Positions 10,342-20,360 of a stretch of 64,000 nucleotides of DNA are shown here, piece by piece. Source of the DNA: Dasypus novemcinctus. Taxonomy: Eukaryota; Chordata; Mammalia; Cingulata; Dasypodidae. Made by a program: the position numbers and the translations under genes. Location of the stretch: positions 115,437,263 to 115,501,262 of the forward strand of contig NC_080677.1 in NCBI RefSeq assembly GCF_030445035.2. Reading direction: 5' to 3'. Each line of letters begins with the position of its first letter. Within the stretch, counting starts at the first letter, position 1. Below the pieces are notes generated by a model that was not told where the DNA came from, searched no databases, and saw only the letters and a list, made by a program, of their open reading frames with translations.

Positions 10342-10925
10342 CCTCTTAATCATAGCGGGTCGGTATAAACCCCCGACATGGAAGGAGAAAGCCATCCAGC
10401 GATTCTCCCAGACCGCCGTGGATCATATGAGGTCACCAAGGTTCAGGAGCAGCAATGCAGAGCGAAAAGATAGGGGTGAGAAGAGAGGAGAGCGTAGGGC
10501 TGTGGTAGGATTACTTCAGATGTGCAAGCGCGCGCTCCCGAGAAATCCAAGGCTCCTCTTAATCATAGCGGGTCGGTATAAGCCCCCGACATGGAAGGAG
10601 AAAGCCATCCAGCGATTCTCCCAGACCGCCGTGGATCATATGAGGTAGCCAAGGCTCAGGTAGCAGCAATGTTGCACGAGAGAAGTCCCAAGGTGAGAAG
10701 AGAGGAGGGCGTAGGGCTGTGGTAGGATTACTTCAGACGTGCAAGCGCGCGCTCCCAAGAAATCCAAGGCTCCTCTTAATCATAGCGGGTCGGTATAAGC
10801 CCCCGACATGGAAGGAGAAAGCCATCCAGCGATTCTCCCAGACCACCGTGGATCATATGAGGTAGCCAAGGCTCAGGTAGCAGCAATGTTGCATGAGAGA
10901 AGTCCCAAGGTGAGAAGAGAGGAGG
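10342..10925 (-). repeat. Three tandem ~215-base repeats in the proviral leader
   Basis: The phrase 'cctcttaatcatagcgggtcggtataa' starts at 10342, 10555 and 10772, giving periods of 213 and 217. Each unit continues with 'cccccgacatggaaggagaaagccatccagcgattctcccagacc', 'gtggatcatatgagg' and a 'gagaagagaggag' stretch, and the three are nearly identical. The array lies between the primer site and gag, where packaging and translation signals usually reside. Confidence 0.85.
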
Positions 10926-10952
10926 GGGGGGGTTGCCAGGTTATGGAGTAAG

Positions 10953-11014
10953 GCTGTGGTGGAGTTACCTTGCCCCACGTTGTGCTGTGGTGGGGTTGCT
11001 TTGCCCCACGTTGG
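10953..11014 (-). repeat. 31-base tandem duplication including part of the primer site
   Basis: The + strand stretches 10953-10983 and 10984-11014 both read 'gctgtggtgg..tt...ttgccccacgtt'. The second overlaps the outer half of the primer-binding site, so the 3' half of that site is present twice. Confidence 0.75.
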
Positions 11015-11020
11015 GCACCA
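11003..11020 (-). promoter_or_regulatory. Primer-binding site, tRNA-Lys1,2 type
   Basis: On the - strand TGGTGCCCAACGTGGGGC follows the 5' LTR after two bases. It matches the complement of the tRNA-Lys1,2 3' end, as used by type D betaretroviruses and others, except for T in place of C at position 4. Confidence 0.85.
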
Positions 11021-11022
11021 GC

Positions 11023-11984
11023 TGCGACGGTTTGCTCGGTCGGTAGAGGTGGGGTCTGGCTGCGGACGAGGGGTCGGTCCAGCTCTGGACAAGGGGTCGG
11101 TCCCGCTTGGGACGAAGGGTCGGTCCCACTTGGGACGAGGGGTCGGTCCGGCAGCAGACGAGGGATCGGTCTCACAAGGGGTTGCGCGGTTCGGCTGATG
11201 GGGTCGCCCGGCGAAGCCGGCGACGAAGGGGTCGCCCGGCGAAGCAGGCGACGAAGGGGTCGCCCGGAGAAGCAGGCGACGAACTGGGGACAAGGGAGGC
11301 CAGGCCCTTGTCGGGGGCTCTCAGGACTGGAGGGCGCACGGCAGAAGAACTACCGCGGAGACAAGGTAAACACGCAAGTCCACTTTATTGAGAGAGAGAC
11401 AACAGTTTTATAGGGGCCGGGGAAGGCTGATTGGTCGAAGCCACGCCCTGTTCTGATTGGTTGCCGGCAAAAGGTCAGTGGGCGGTACTGGACGGGGGAG
11501 GGGTGGTGGTTAGGGATTGGCTGTCACTGTTGCTGGGGGAAGGGGCAGGGTTTAGGGATTGGTGGCTGCTGTTGCTGGGGTGGAGGGCAGACTTGAGTTT
11601 CCTTCCCACGCCTGGCTGTTGCTGCTGTCGGGGGAAGGGAAAAGGGCAGACTGGATTTTTCTGCCCACGCCTGGCTGTTGCTGCTGTCGGGGGAGGGGAA
11701 AAGGGCAGACTGGAATTTTCCGCCCTGCGCCTGCGCAGGGAGAAAGAAGAAGAAGGGTGCCGCCCTACAGGCATCGTGTGGCGCCATCCGGGAGGAGGGG
11801 CGGCCGCGGAAGCATGGCTGCCAAGAAGGGGAGACCCGAGGGCACTCTGCGCCCATGCCGAGCTCCCTTCAGGGGTGGCGGTGAGTCTGACCAGCCACCC
11901 TATTATGGGGGCAGCGGCTTGGCCTGCCGCGGCTGCTCCCCCGCCAGGCCAGCAAACCACACTTCAGCCCGAGGGGTGACCGCA
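11023..11984 (-). repeat. 5' LTR of the class II provirus
   Basis: The LTR is 962 bases and ends in TG...CA. On the - strand TATAAAA lies at 11406-11412 and AATAAA at 11384-11389, so polyadenylation and start signals nearly coincide and R must be very short, as in betaretroviruses. U5 carries three ~28-base units (11200-11283) and five ~24-base units (11063-11183), one more of each than the 3' LTR. U3 carries three ~57-base units. The right flank 'atctg' matches the left flank of the 3' LTR. Confidence 0.85.
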
Positions 11985-12288
11985 ATCTGGGCTTTTTTTT
12001 AAAAACTATTGATGCTTGGGTCTGGCTCCCAGAGATTCTGATTCAGCTGGTCTGGATGACAGGCTGGACATTAGGATTTTACACATTCCCGGGTGATTCT
12101 CATGTGTTGCTAAGTTGAGAACTTCTGACTTTCAAGGAAGTCTGCTGCGCACCAAGCTTTGCCAGTGTTGCAGTATATAACAAAAACCACCACCATTATT
12201 GGACACTTGTGTGCTGCAATGTAGAGAGTGATCTGGTATTAGGCCAAGCTTGCTAGGTTTTTGGGCTGGAGATCTTGCTGATAACTGC

Positions 12289-13175
12289 TGTACAGGTTGA
12301 ATTGTGTCCCCCAAAATTCATGTCTACCCAGAACCCCAAAATATGATCTTATTTGGAAACAGAGTCTTTGTAGATACAATTTGTCAAGATGGGATCATAC
12401 ATGATTAGGGTGGATCCTAAGCTAGTGACTGGTGTTCTTAAAGAAGAGAAAGCAGACACAGGCACACAGGGAGAACACTGTTGTGAAAATGGAGTAGAGA
12501 GTGGAGTGGTGAGTATATGAACGAAGGAATGCCAAAGACTGCCAGCAGCCTTCAGAGACTGGGAGAGAGGCTTTGGACAGATTTTCCTTCAGAGGCTCCA
12601 AAAGGAACCAGCTCTGCTGTTGAAGACTGAGCTATGTATCAAGGAAAAATATGTTCTTGATTTTAATCCATTCCTGTGAGTGTGAACCCATTGTAAATAG
12701 GACCTTTTGAAGATATTATTTGCCGTTAAGGTGTGGCCAACTATAGTTAAGTGTGGAAACTAATCTGGATTACTAGAGTCCATTTTTAAGTTGAATGAAA
12801 TTCAGACATAGGGAGAAAAAGCTGTGGCAAGAACCAGAACCTGGAAGTCAGTGGAACTCCAAAGAGAAAGGAGGAAATGCTGCCATGTGCGCTGCATGTG
12901 ATGGACAAGCCAAGGAACCCCAAAGATAGCTGGCCAGCGAGAAGAAACTAACCCAGCTAGGAAGCAAAGCCTTCTGGCCTCTAAAACTGTGAGCCAATAA
13001 ATTTCTGTTTTTATGCCAACGTATATGCTAGTTGTTTTAGAGCTAGAAAATAGACACACATCCCAACACCGTAATTTCAGACTTCTAGATTCCAGAACTA
13101 AGAGACATTACATTTCTGTTATTTTAAACCACCCAGTTTGCAGTAATTTATTATGGCAGCCATAGAAAATGAATG
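12289..13175 (+). repeat. MLT1-type MaLR LTR, interrupted
   Basis: The first part (12289-12619) has the classical MLT1 order: 'ttgaattgtgtcccccaaaa', 'cttatttggaaacagagtctttg', 'gattagggtggatcctaa' and 'agactgccagcagcc'. The last part (13058-13175) has 'tttcagacttctagattccag', 'acatttctgttattttaaaccacccagtttg' and 'ttatggcagcc'. The middle is occupied by a younger LTR. Confidence 0.75.
12620..13057 (+). repeat. Younger MaLR-like LTR inserted in MLT1
   Basis: It has the phrases 'aatccattcctgtgagtgtgaacccattgtaaataggacc' and 'gtgagccaataaatttctgttttta', the latter with an AATAAA signal, and a late 'gttgttttagagctagaaaatag'. It breaks the MLT1 consensus between 'gctctgctg' and 'caacaccg'. Exact ends and target duplication could not be fixed. 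Confidence 0.55.
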
Positions 13176-14611
13176 CAACTACCTTCATTAGCACTCAGTT
13201 TGAAGGGAAACAAATCTAGGCTGCTGAAAGTGTCCTTGGAGGGGGTGGGTTTATACTCTAATTTGCATTCTGCATTTTTCCGTCTCCATAGGAGGTCTCT
13301 AAGAAAAACACAAATAGGGGCTCTCACATTACCGTCATGGGCAAATGAATCATGTTCTAATTGCAGATTATCAATAGAATGGCTACAAGTGTGTCAGAAA
13401 AGCTAAAAGCAAACAAAAGGTTCTGATCTTTTAGGTTTATTTTTAGTTGAACAAGAAGCTTATTTTGTAACTGAGTTGGTGTCTGAAATATTTTAGGCAC
13501 TATCACACTCTTCTATATGTAAGATTATGGCAGAATATAAAATTCCCAAAGATCAGATTTTTAATGAAAGGGAAGGATACCATATCCTATTTGATGATTT
13601 GTACCTTAATAATTGGCCAGTTAGACTCATGCCCAAAATATAACAGGCTTACAATTAATATGACATTTCTTTCTGGCTTGTAGCCCAAGATTGGATTTCT
13701 TCCTACAAACTTCAGGTAAAATTAGTAGGCAAAGCCATTGAGAAAGTTCAGAACTTTCATTCAGGAATAAAGAAGCACGTTATTCACTAAAATATGGAAC
13801 AGACTGAATATATCTAGAGGTGTCAAGTGATGATTTTATTTCATTCTGTACAATTTTGGAATTCATGGGTCTCAAGGATCTCAATTTCTTAAACTGTGAA
13901 ATAAGATTATTAAGACCCAAATGGGAAAAGGTGGTCTTGGTATGCCACTGTTTGTGTACATGTTCATGTTTTTATATCTAGATGTTATTACATTAAGAAG
14001 TATTGTTATATGGGCTTGTAAACCAGTAATACAAGACTACTTCAGAAAATGACTGGAAGAATCTTGCTGCAGTTGTGCCAACTGTCTCTGGCTGAGGTTG
14101 ATCTCTAAGGGGAAGTCCATGTAGGTTGTAGGAGGAAGGTTGGGGAGTGCTTGTGCAGAAAGTGCTGGCACTATGCCAGGATTTTATGTGTATTTCAGCT
14201 TTTATTGACTCATTAAACTTTGAAACAAGTATTTAGAATGACTTCGTGCTCTGGAGTTGGAATTACAGCAAAGGCATAAAGCTGAGGACAAGAACAAGCT
14301 AAATGTTCCACATTCTAAAGATAATTACCATTGGTTTGGCCCTTAGGATTTGCCCTCTAAGAGGTAGTTAACCCTGCCTTACTACTATAATCACCCATCC
14401 TGCCCCTGTCTGCGAGAGGATTTGAGATGGAGGGTGTCATTTGAGTCCAGGCATACTCTCTTCCCAGAGAAGCCAAGGGAAGGGCTTCTAAGGGGAATCA
14501 GTCCTAGGGATTGGGAACATTGGCAGGAAAGAGAGACCCATATCTTCTTCCTGATAGATGTGTACTAAGACCCAGAATTGGCAGTCTTACTCTGTACTGC
14601 CTTTATTTTTT
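13176..14611. other. No recognised gene or repeat
   Basis: The sequence is single-copy-looking and AT-rich. The 77-codon frame at 13173-13406 has no recognisable domain. Confidence 0.45.
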
Positions 14612-16030
14612 TATTTAAAAAATTTTTTAATTGTATTGTTTTGAAGATATGTAGATCACAAACAAGGTTACATTAAAAAATATAAGAGGTTTCCACATAC
14701 CCCACACCCCACACCCCCACTCCTCCCACATCAACAACCTCTTTCATCACTGTGGTACATTCATTGCATTTGGTGAATACCTTTTGGAGCACTGCTGCCC
14801 TGCATGGATTATAGTTTACATTGTAGTTTACACTCTTCCCCAGTCCAGTCAGTGGGTTATGGCAGGATATATAATGTCCAGCATCTATCCCTGCAATATC
14901 ATTTAAGACAATTCCAAGTCTTGAAAATGCCCCCACATCATAACTCTTCTTCCCTCTCTCTGCCCTCAGCAACTACTGTGGTCACTTTCTCCACATCAAT
15001 GCTACAATTTCTTCCATTACTAGTCACAATAGTTCTATAGTAGAATACCAGTAACTCCACTCTAATCCATATTTTATTCCTCCACCCTGTGGACCCTGGG
15101 ATGGTGATATCCACTCCACCTCTATATTGAGAGGAGGCTTAGATACAACATAGTTGATGGGTGCGATTCTCCTGCTTAGAGTTGTAGGCACTCTTGGTTC
15201 GTTGTTGTGGTGGTTGACCATCTTTACATCCCTGTTAGCCGACCTGTGGAAGACCAACAAATCGGAGAGTAGGAGTTGTAACACTGCTGAGGCTCAGGGT
15301 CCAGCTGGCACATGGACAGCCCAGAGATTCAAGTCTCCTGAGTATACACCAACCCTAACGCCAACCACAGGTTCAGTAAAAGTGACAGAAGAGACATATG
15401 TAGAAAGGTCACATCTGAGTCTAACTCCATCATACTCAGGAACACAAATTCCAAAGTAGGGTGCTGTGACCAGCTCAAAATAGGTCTGCACGAAGGGAAG
15501 GTGGCATATAACTTAAAGAAATAAAGGATGGAGAGAGAGACAAGAGAGGAGATAAAGATGGGATGAGGGGACTCACAGCTTCTGGAACTGAGAGCCTCAA
15601 CCCTAGTTTCCACGTCATATTTATTTGGAAACTAATGAGCAACTGTTTGCTATCAGAACTGCAACATTTACAATAACAGGAAGCAACTGCAACATCATCT
15701 ACAATAACAGGAAGCAACAAATAGGTAAACCAGCTTCCCACAACAGTAGGACCCTCTGACAAGGCACTGAACTCCAGAGCCATCTACCATGACCATAGAA
15801 CCTATGTGTCTCCGTAGACCTTAGGAGCACCAGTACGTGGGGTTGTACCTACTTTGATTGTCTCTGGGATTCTGCTGAGGCAAGCATAAGTGTGACCTCT
15901 CTGATGACCTCCTGACTGTTTTTTGAAAACTTTTAGCCATATAAACTCATTTGTCTTTACCATTTCCCCCTTTTATGCAAGGTCTTTTTCTAGTTGCATC
16001 ACTAGTTAATAATTGGTTGTACTGACGTTA
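14612..16030 (-). repeat. LINE 3'-end module, copy B
   Basis: On the - strand it aligns with copy D (57838-59120) from its upstream part to the tail, and with copies A and C in the last ~450 bases. Landmarks are 'tgatgcaactagaaaaagacc' near 16.0 kb, 'ctatggtcatggtagatggctctggag' near 15.8 kb and the G-rich end at 14.7 kb followed by the A-rich 3' terminus. It is interrupted by a class II LTR at 15462-15745. It carries no long frame, so the module looks like noncoding LINE 3' sequence. Confidence 0.7.
15462..15745 (-). repeat. Small class II ERV LTR (solo), with target duplication
   Basis: The LTR starts TGTTGTGGGAAG and ends CAGCA on the - strand, 284 bases, and contains AAATAAAT-type polyadenylation sequence. 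The flanking hexamers are gtaggg (15456-15461) and gtagga (15746-15751), a 6-base duplication with one mismatch. Removing the LTR restores the LINE module sequence seen in copy D. The same LTR family occurs at 25894-26202. Confidence 0.75.
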
Positions 16031-19000
16031 AAGTGTTACAGAGTAAGGCAAGAAAGTTTTAGAGGAACCTGACATATGTCTCCCTAAATGAATGGGACAT
16101 ACATAATCAGGGGAGGCAGGGGACTCTATTGGTCTGAAGATTTCTATGAAAGGAGATTTGTTGGAATAGTCTGAACCAGCAGAGTAAGAAAGGATCATAA
16201 TGTATGCTCCTGAAGAAAAGTAGGATGGGGCTACACCCACCCTAGTTCCCTGTGACCTTCAGAGGGCACAGAAAGGACCACACAGAGATAAGGGAGGGAA
16301 GGGGTATAGGCTACCTGGCAGCTACTGGACCAAGCAAGTGACCACTGAGCACAGAGAAAGAACTGGAGCATGTGCTACAGATGGGGACAGTAATGACCCC
16401 CTTTTCTGAATGTCCTTGGGGTGGAGGGGGCCAAGGTAAAGTTGAGTATCACCCCAAGAAAATATGCATCTATGTGGATACCACTTCAGCAGAAGTCACC
16501 AGCATCTAAGGGAAAGAAACTGAAATGAGACCAGGGCTCCTATCCACATGAGCTCTGTTTCCACTTCCTCCTCCTCCTTTCCCTTTGGTCCTAAGAGGTT
16601 AGAGGAACTAGACCTTGAAAAGAGAGAGGGAAGAAGTTATTTCAGAATCAGACCAACCCATTCTTCATTCCAAGAACCCAGGACTATGGCTTTAACTGCT
16701 TTAAAGAAGAGCAGATGAATAGTTTCATTCAGCTCTGATAATAGAATTGTAAATAGGAGTACTGTTAGTAAACGAAAGTGTCTGGTAAACTATGGAATGG
16801 GCAAGAAATTGTTACTAGGGAGTAGGGGAGGATTATTTGACGGAGCATGATTGAAAGATGTATTCGACAAGTTATATGTTTATAACTGCATTAATGGATA
16901 CCCTTCCACAAACTGTGTACCTTTGGAATGTTGGAATGGTTTTGGTAATATTGGAACTGAGTATGGAGTTTGCAGGGACCAAGACAAAGGGAGATCAGAA
17001 GTACCCTTTATCTGCTGTTCATTGAAAGTAGTTGGAGTAAGATTTGGAGGCACAGAAGGAGAGCACAGCCTTTTCTTGGAACCCCTGTTCTAGAGATGCC
17101 CAGGGCTGGCACAAAGAGTGGGAAGTTGGGGAGCAGTGAGTGTAGGGGAGAGGCCATTTGATAAGAGGGGAAGAGCTTGAGCAGGAAGGCAGGCGTGAGT
17201 ATCACAATGAACCTCTCAAGGAGGGCTATGGGTATACTATTCCGTAGAGTTTGCTTTAGTTTTTGCCTTATGAAGATTTAACTTTGCTCTTGATGAGGGT
17301 TGAGGGCAAGGAGATTCACAGAAGGGACATGATTACTTAGAATTATATAATTCTTTAATTTCAGAGCTGCAAGGTACTGAGCAGATCATCCAATACCCTC
17401 ATTTAATATCTAACTCCTAGTGCTCATCTTCACCTCCCAACAGGATCACCTCACTTTTTCTTCTTTGAAGTAGGTATTTTGGAGAGTGCTCCTATACTGA
17501 AAACAAGTATCCGATAAATGTTCTGGTTAGCTTCCATTTGGTTCTTTTGCTTCTGTTAGCCTGCTCCAGCTGCATTGCTTTGAGGTAGCTTGCGGTACCA
17601 CGGAAGTTTGCCATCACTACACCTTACTCTCCCACCAGTCGCCTGTGCCTCTGTTGTTGGGAACCACCATCGCCCCTACTGTTACCTACCAGGCATGGCT
17701 ACAACCACTCATGCTCAGCACACTTCAAAGAGCTAAGACTTTTTTTTTCTTTTAACTGGGTCAGGATCGCTGTGGTTGGCTGCTTCTTATTCTCTTGGTA
17801 TGTGCTCTCTTCCCTGAAGTGCTTAGCCTTTCTTCCTCAATATTCTTCTGGCAGATTCCCCATCAGTTTATGAGACATTCTCACACAAGTCTTAACTCCA
17901 GTGATGAAACTAGGCTGAAGCTGGAATGCCCTTGTTCAAACTGGGAAGAAATGGAAATTAAGGAGTGGTCAGGTCACTTACCTTGGGGGCCGCATGTGGT
18001 GTGTGTTATGGTAACACTAGGACTAGAACTAAAATGTCCAGGCGAGTACTCTCTATGGGTAGGGGATATGGAGGTTTTGAGGAGTGAGAAGGAGGACAAA
18101 GTATGCTTTCTAGAACCACGAGGAGACAGAGTATGGCCTGAGGGCTGAGTGAGGCACATGGGGAAGAGCTTTGAGGAACTCTTCAAGAAAGAATTTTGTT
18201 CATATAAGGTCATACTATTAGGTGATGGCCAAGATTTACATGAATATTTTGCTTTTATATTAATATAAAACATATTCATTTCCTTTGTGCTTTTCCTAAA
18301 TAGGAACTATTTTTTGTAGAAAATAATTAAACTTGTTTTTAACATTGAGTAAATCTGCAGAGTAATGATCTCAGATCCCTTTCATATTAAATTCAGCCAT
18401 GGTTTTTATATTTCATTAAAGCAGTTTTATTTATGGACATAGTCTGAATGTCTAGTGGTATCTGGAGCTGAAAACAATAGTCTTGCTTTAAATTTTGAGT
18501 GAAGTATTGAACACTGTCTACAACTCTGAACACTTAATTTTGATTGGACAGATTTACTGTTTCAGAGAGTTGTTTCCTGGAACTGTTGTGTGGTAACTGT
18601 GATTACTCTATTTGCTGTAAAGTAAATTGAGAAACTGTTCTGAATATATTAGCGATGAGATTCTACTCTTCAAATGTTCTTAGGCGCTTAATTAGACAAG
18701 TTTCTTTCTCAAGGCTAAGGGAGGTATTCTGTGAGGCATGGAGACTCCAAATACTTAACTCTGGAGAATTCTAATTTGAATTTAGAAAAAGCATTGCTAT
18801 ATTAGTTGATTAATAACCCTCTAGAACTTTTCAGGATTATATTTACTTTTTAACCCCAAGGTAAGATATAATTAGGGTCTTTTCACTGCCATGGGGAGAG
18901 CAAGGAACAAACATTTAAATAATTTTTTATTTTTGGTGGAGTGGGAAAGAGTCAACCTTTATAAGTGTGCCACTCCTCTGCAGGAGTGGTTGAGGGAAGA

Positions 19001-19084
19001 GTGGAAACCAAGCAAGGTAGGACATACAAGTTAGAAAATTAAAAAATCAAGAATTTGTCCTTTGAAGTTGGTCAGAATAGAGTG
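16031..19084. other. No recognised gene or major repeat
   Basis: This is mostly single-copy-looking sequence. A weak old-repeat signal near 17340-17420 ('cagagctgcaaggtactgagcagatcatcc') is too short to name. The open frames at 16851-17205 and 17795-18279 lack domains or exon features. Confidence 0.45.
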
Positions 19085-19270
19085 ACTCATGGATCTTCCA
19101 GTTACTAGCTGTTTGACCTTGTGTGGTGTGCTTCTGGCTCCTCTGAGCCTCAGCTTCTTTTCTAGTAAATCATTATTTGCCTTGTAGGATTATTTTAAGT
19201 GTTAAATGAGGTGACGGATGAGCGGCACCCAATCTACTGCATGGTATATATCAGGTGGATAATGAACATT
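19085..19270 (+). repeat. MIR SINE
   Basis: It contains 'cagttactagctgtttgaccttgtg', 'ctctgagcctcagcttcttttctagtaaatc' and 'ttgtaggattattttaagtgttaaatgag', which is the conserved MIR core and 3' part in + orientation. Confidence 0.75.
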
Positions 19271-19319
19271 GGTTGGCTTTACTACCAAGCATCCATTCCC
19301 TCTTTTTTCAGTAACAGTG

Positions 19320-19765
19320 TCTAATTTTTCCTTTTGAGAATTACCCTTTTCTGACCCTCAGATGAAGAGCTGCCAGTGCATCTGATTCCACTGCCAGCCA
19401 CAATGGTGGAATATAAAACTCAGACTGGTCAAGGAACATAATTCGAAGCCCTGGCTGTGATGACAGCTTCAGGGATGCATATGTGATATGTGATATGTCC
19501 AATCAAAGTACAGTCCTATGTGAGAGCTAGCAGGAAGTGATGCCTTTTCTCTCCTCTCAACGTGAACATGTCAAGAGGAGGACTAAGCTATCAGCAGCCA
19601 TTTTGCCCCATGGAGTCTCAGAATTAAGCCAATATGTGGTAGTGAGCAAAAAAGATGAAATATAATTTGAGTTGCTGATCTCTTGGTGTTTCATGTATTT
19701 AACCGATATAAACATTTTTACTTTGTCAGTTACTTGCAATCAAAAGAGTCCTGATTGATACAAAG
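19320..19765 (+). repeat. Possible MLT1-like LTR
   Basis: The end 'tcagttacttgcaatcaaaagagtcctgattgatac' and the upstream 'cagccacaatggtgg', 'tgtccaatcaaagtac' and 'agccattttgccccatgga' phrases resemble an old MaLR LTR. The assignment is tentative. Confidence 0.4.
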
Positions 19766-20297
19766 TACCAATAAATGCTAATTATTCCTTACCACCCTCC
19801 CATACCCACCCCCACTCCTCAGGGAACTAGAATCCTACAGAATAAACAGGAAGCAATTGAGCATTCTCCCAAAATTCCCACAGGAGGCAGATAATATAAG
19901 GAAGAGCTTTTCAGACCCTGAAATTTCACCTACATGAACAACTTCCAAAATATTTTTTCTTAAAAAAGAGAATTCATAAAACATCAACAACTATTACTTT
20001 GACTATTTTTTTCCATTAAAGAAAGTACATTTTTAATATTGTGAAATTGGAAAAATGCAATACTATAATAACAAAGGATAGCATTGTAGGTGGAATAAAT
20101 ATAAATATAGCTTTAAGAAAAATGCACTGCACTTTGCTTATTTTTTCTCTTTCACCACAGAACAGTGAACACATCTATGGTTTATAGGCATTACCACCCA
20201 CTAGTTATTTCTTAATTACGCTGAGTTTTAGTAAATTAGAAAAATAACAATAGTTTCTTTGTCATGAGGTTTGGGTAGGGAAAGGAGTTAATGCATG

Positions 20298-20360
20298 TTA
20301 AGTTTTTAGAATAGTGCCTGGCACATAGTAAGCACTCAATAAACATTGACTTATTACTAT
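20298..20360 (+). repeat. L2 3'-end fragment
   Basis: The phrase 'agtgcctggcacatagtaagcactcaataaac' is the typical L2 3' terminus. Confidence 0.65.

Larger units (their letters stand above)
7200..11984 (-). mobile_element. Defective class II (betaretrovirus-like) endogenous provirus
   Basis: On the - strand the order is: 5' LTR (11023-11984), primer-binding site, leader repeats, splice donor, gag start, AT-rich core, two related hydrophobic frames, env remnants, polypurine tract, 3' LTR (7200-8109). The internal region is only about 2.9 kb, and no protease, integrase or reverse-transcriptase motif is visible, so it cannot be autonomous. Class II assignment rests on the tRNA-Lys1,2-type primer site, TATA and AATAAA only ~17 bases apart (which implies a very short R), and the 6-base target duplication of the related solo LTR at 46,879. 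About eight substitutions were counted by eye over ~570 aligned LTR bases, which points to a recent insertion. Confidence 0.85.
7161..12126 (+). repeat. MER5A-like hAT element split by the provirus
   Basis: The left part (7161-7199) begins 'cagtggttcccattcttggctg' and ends 'aatcatctg'. The right part (11985-12126) resumes with 'atctgggctttttt', continues with 'cagagattctgattcagctggtctgg' and ends in 'gttgagaacttctg'. Together they give the MER5A order, so the unoccupied site read ...aatcatctgggct.... The 5 bases 'atctg' appear on both sides of the provirus as target duplication. MER5A is a short non-autonomous hAT-Charlie element common to placental mammals. Confidence 0.75.

Noticed and set aside
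14673..15783. Several frames around the LINE module and its LTR
   Set aside because: They cross the boundary between LINE and LTR sequence, which no real coding region would do.
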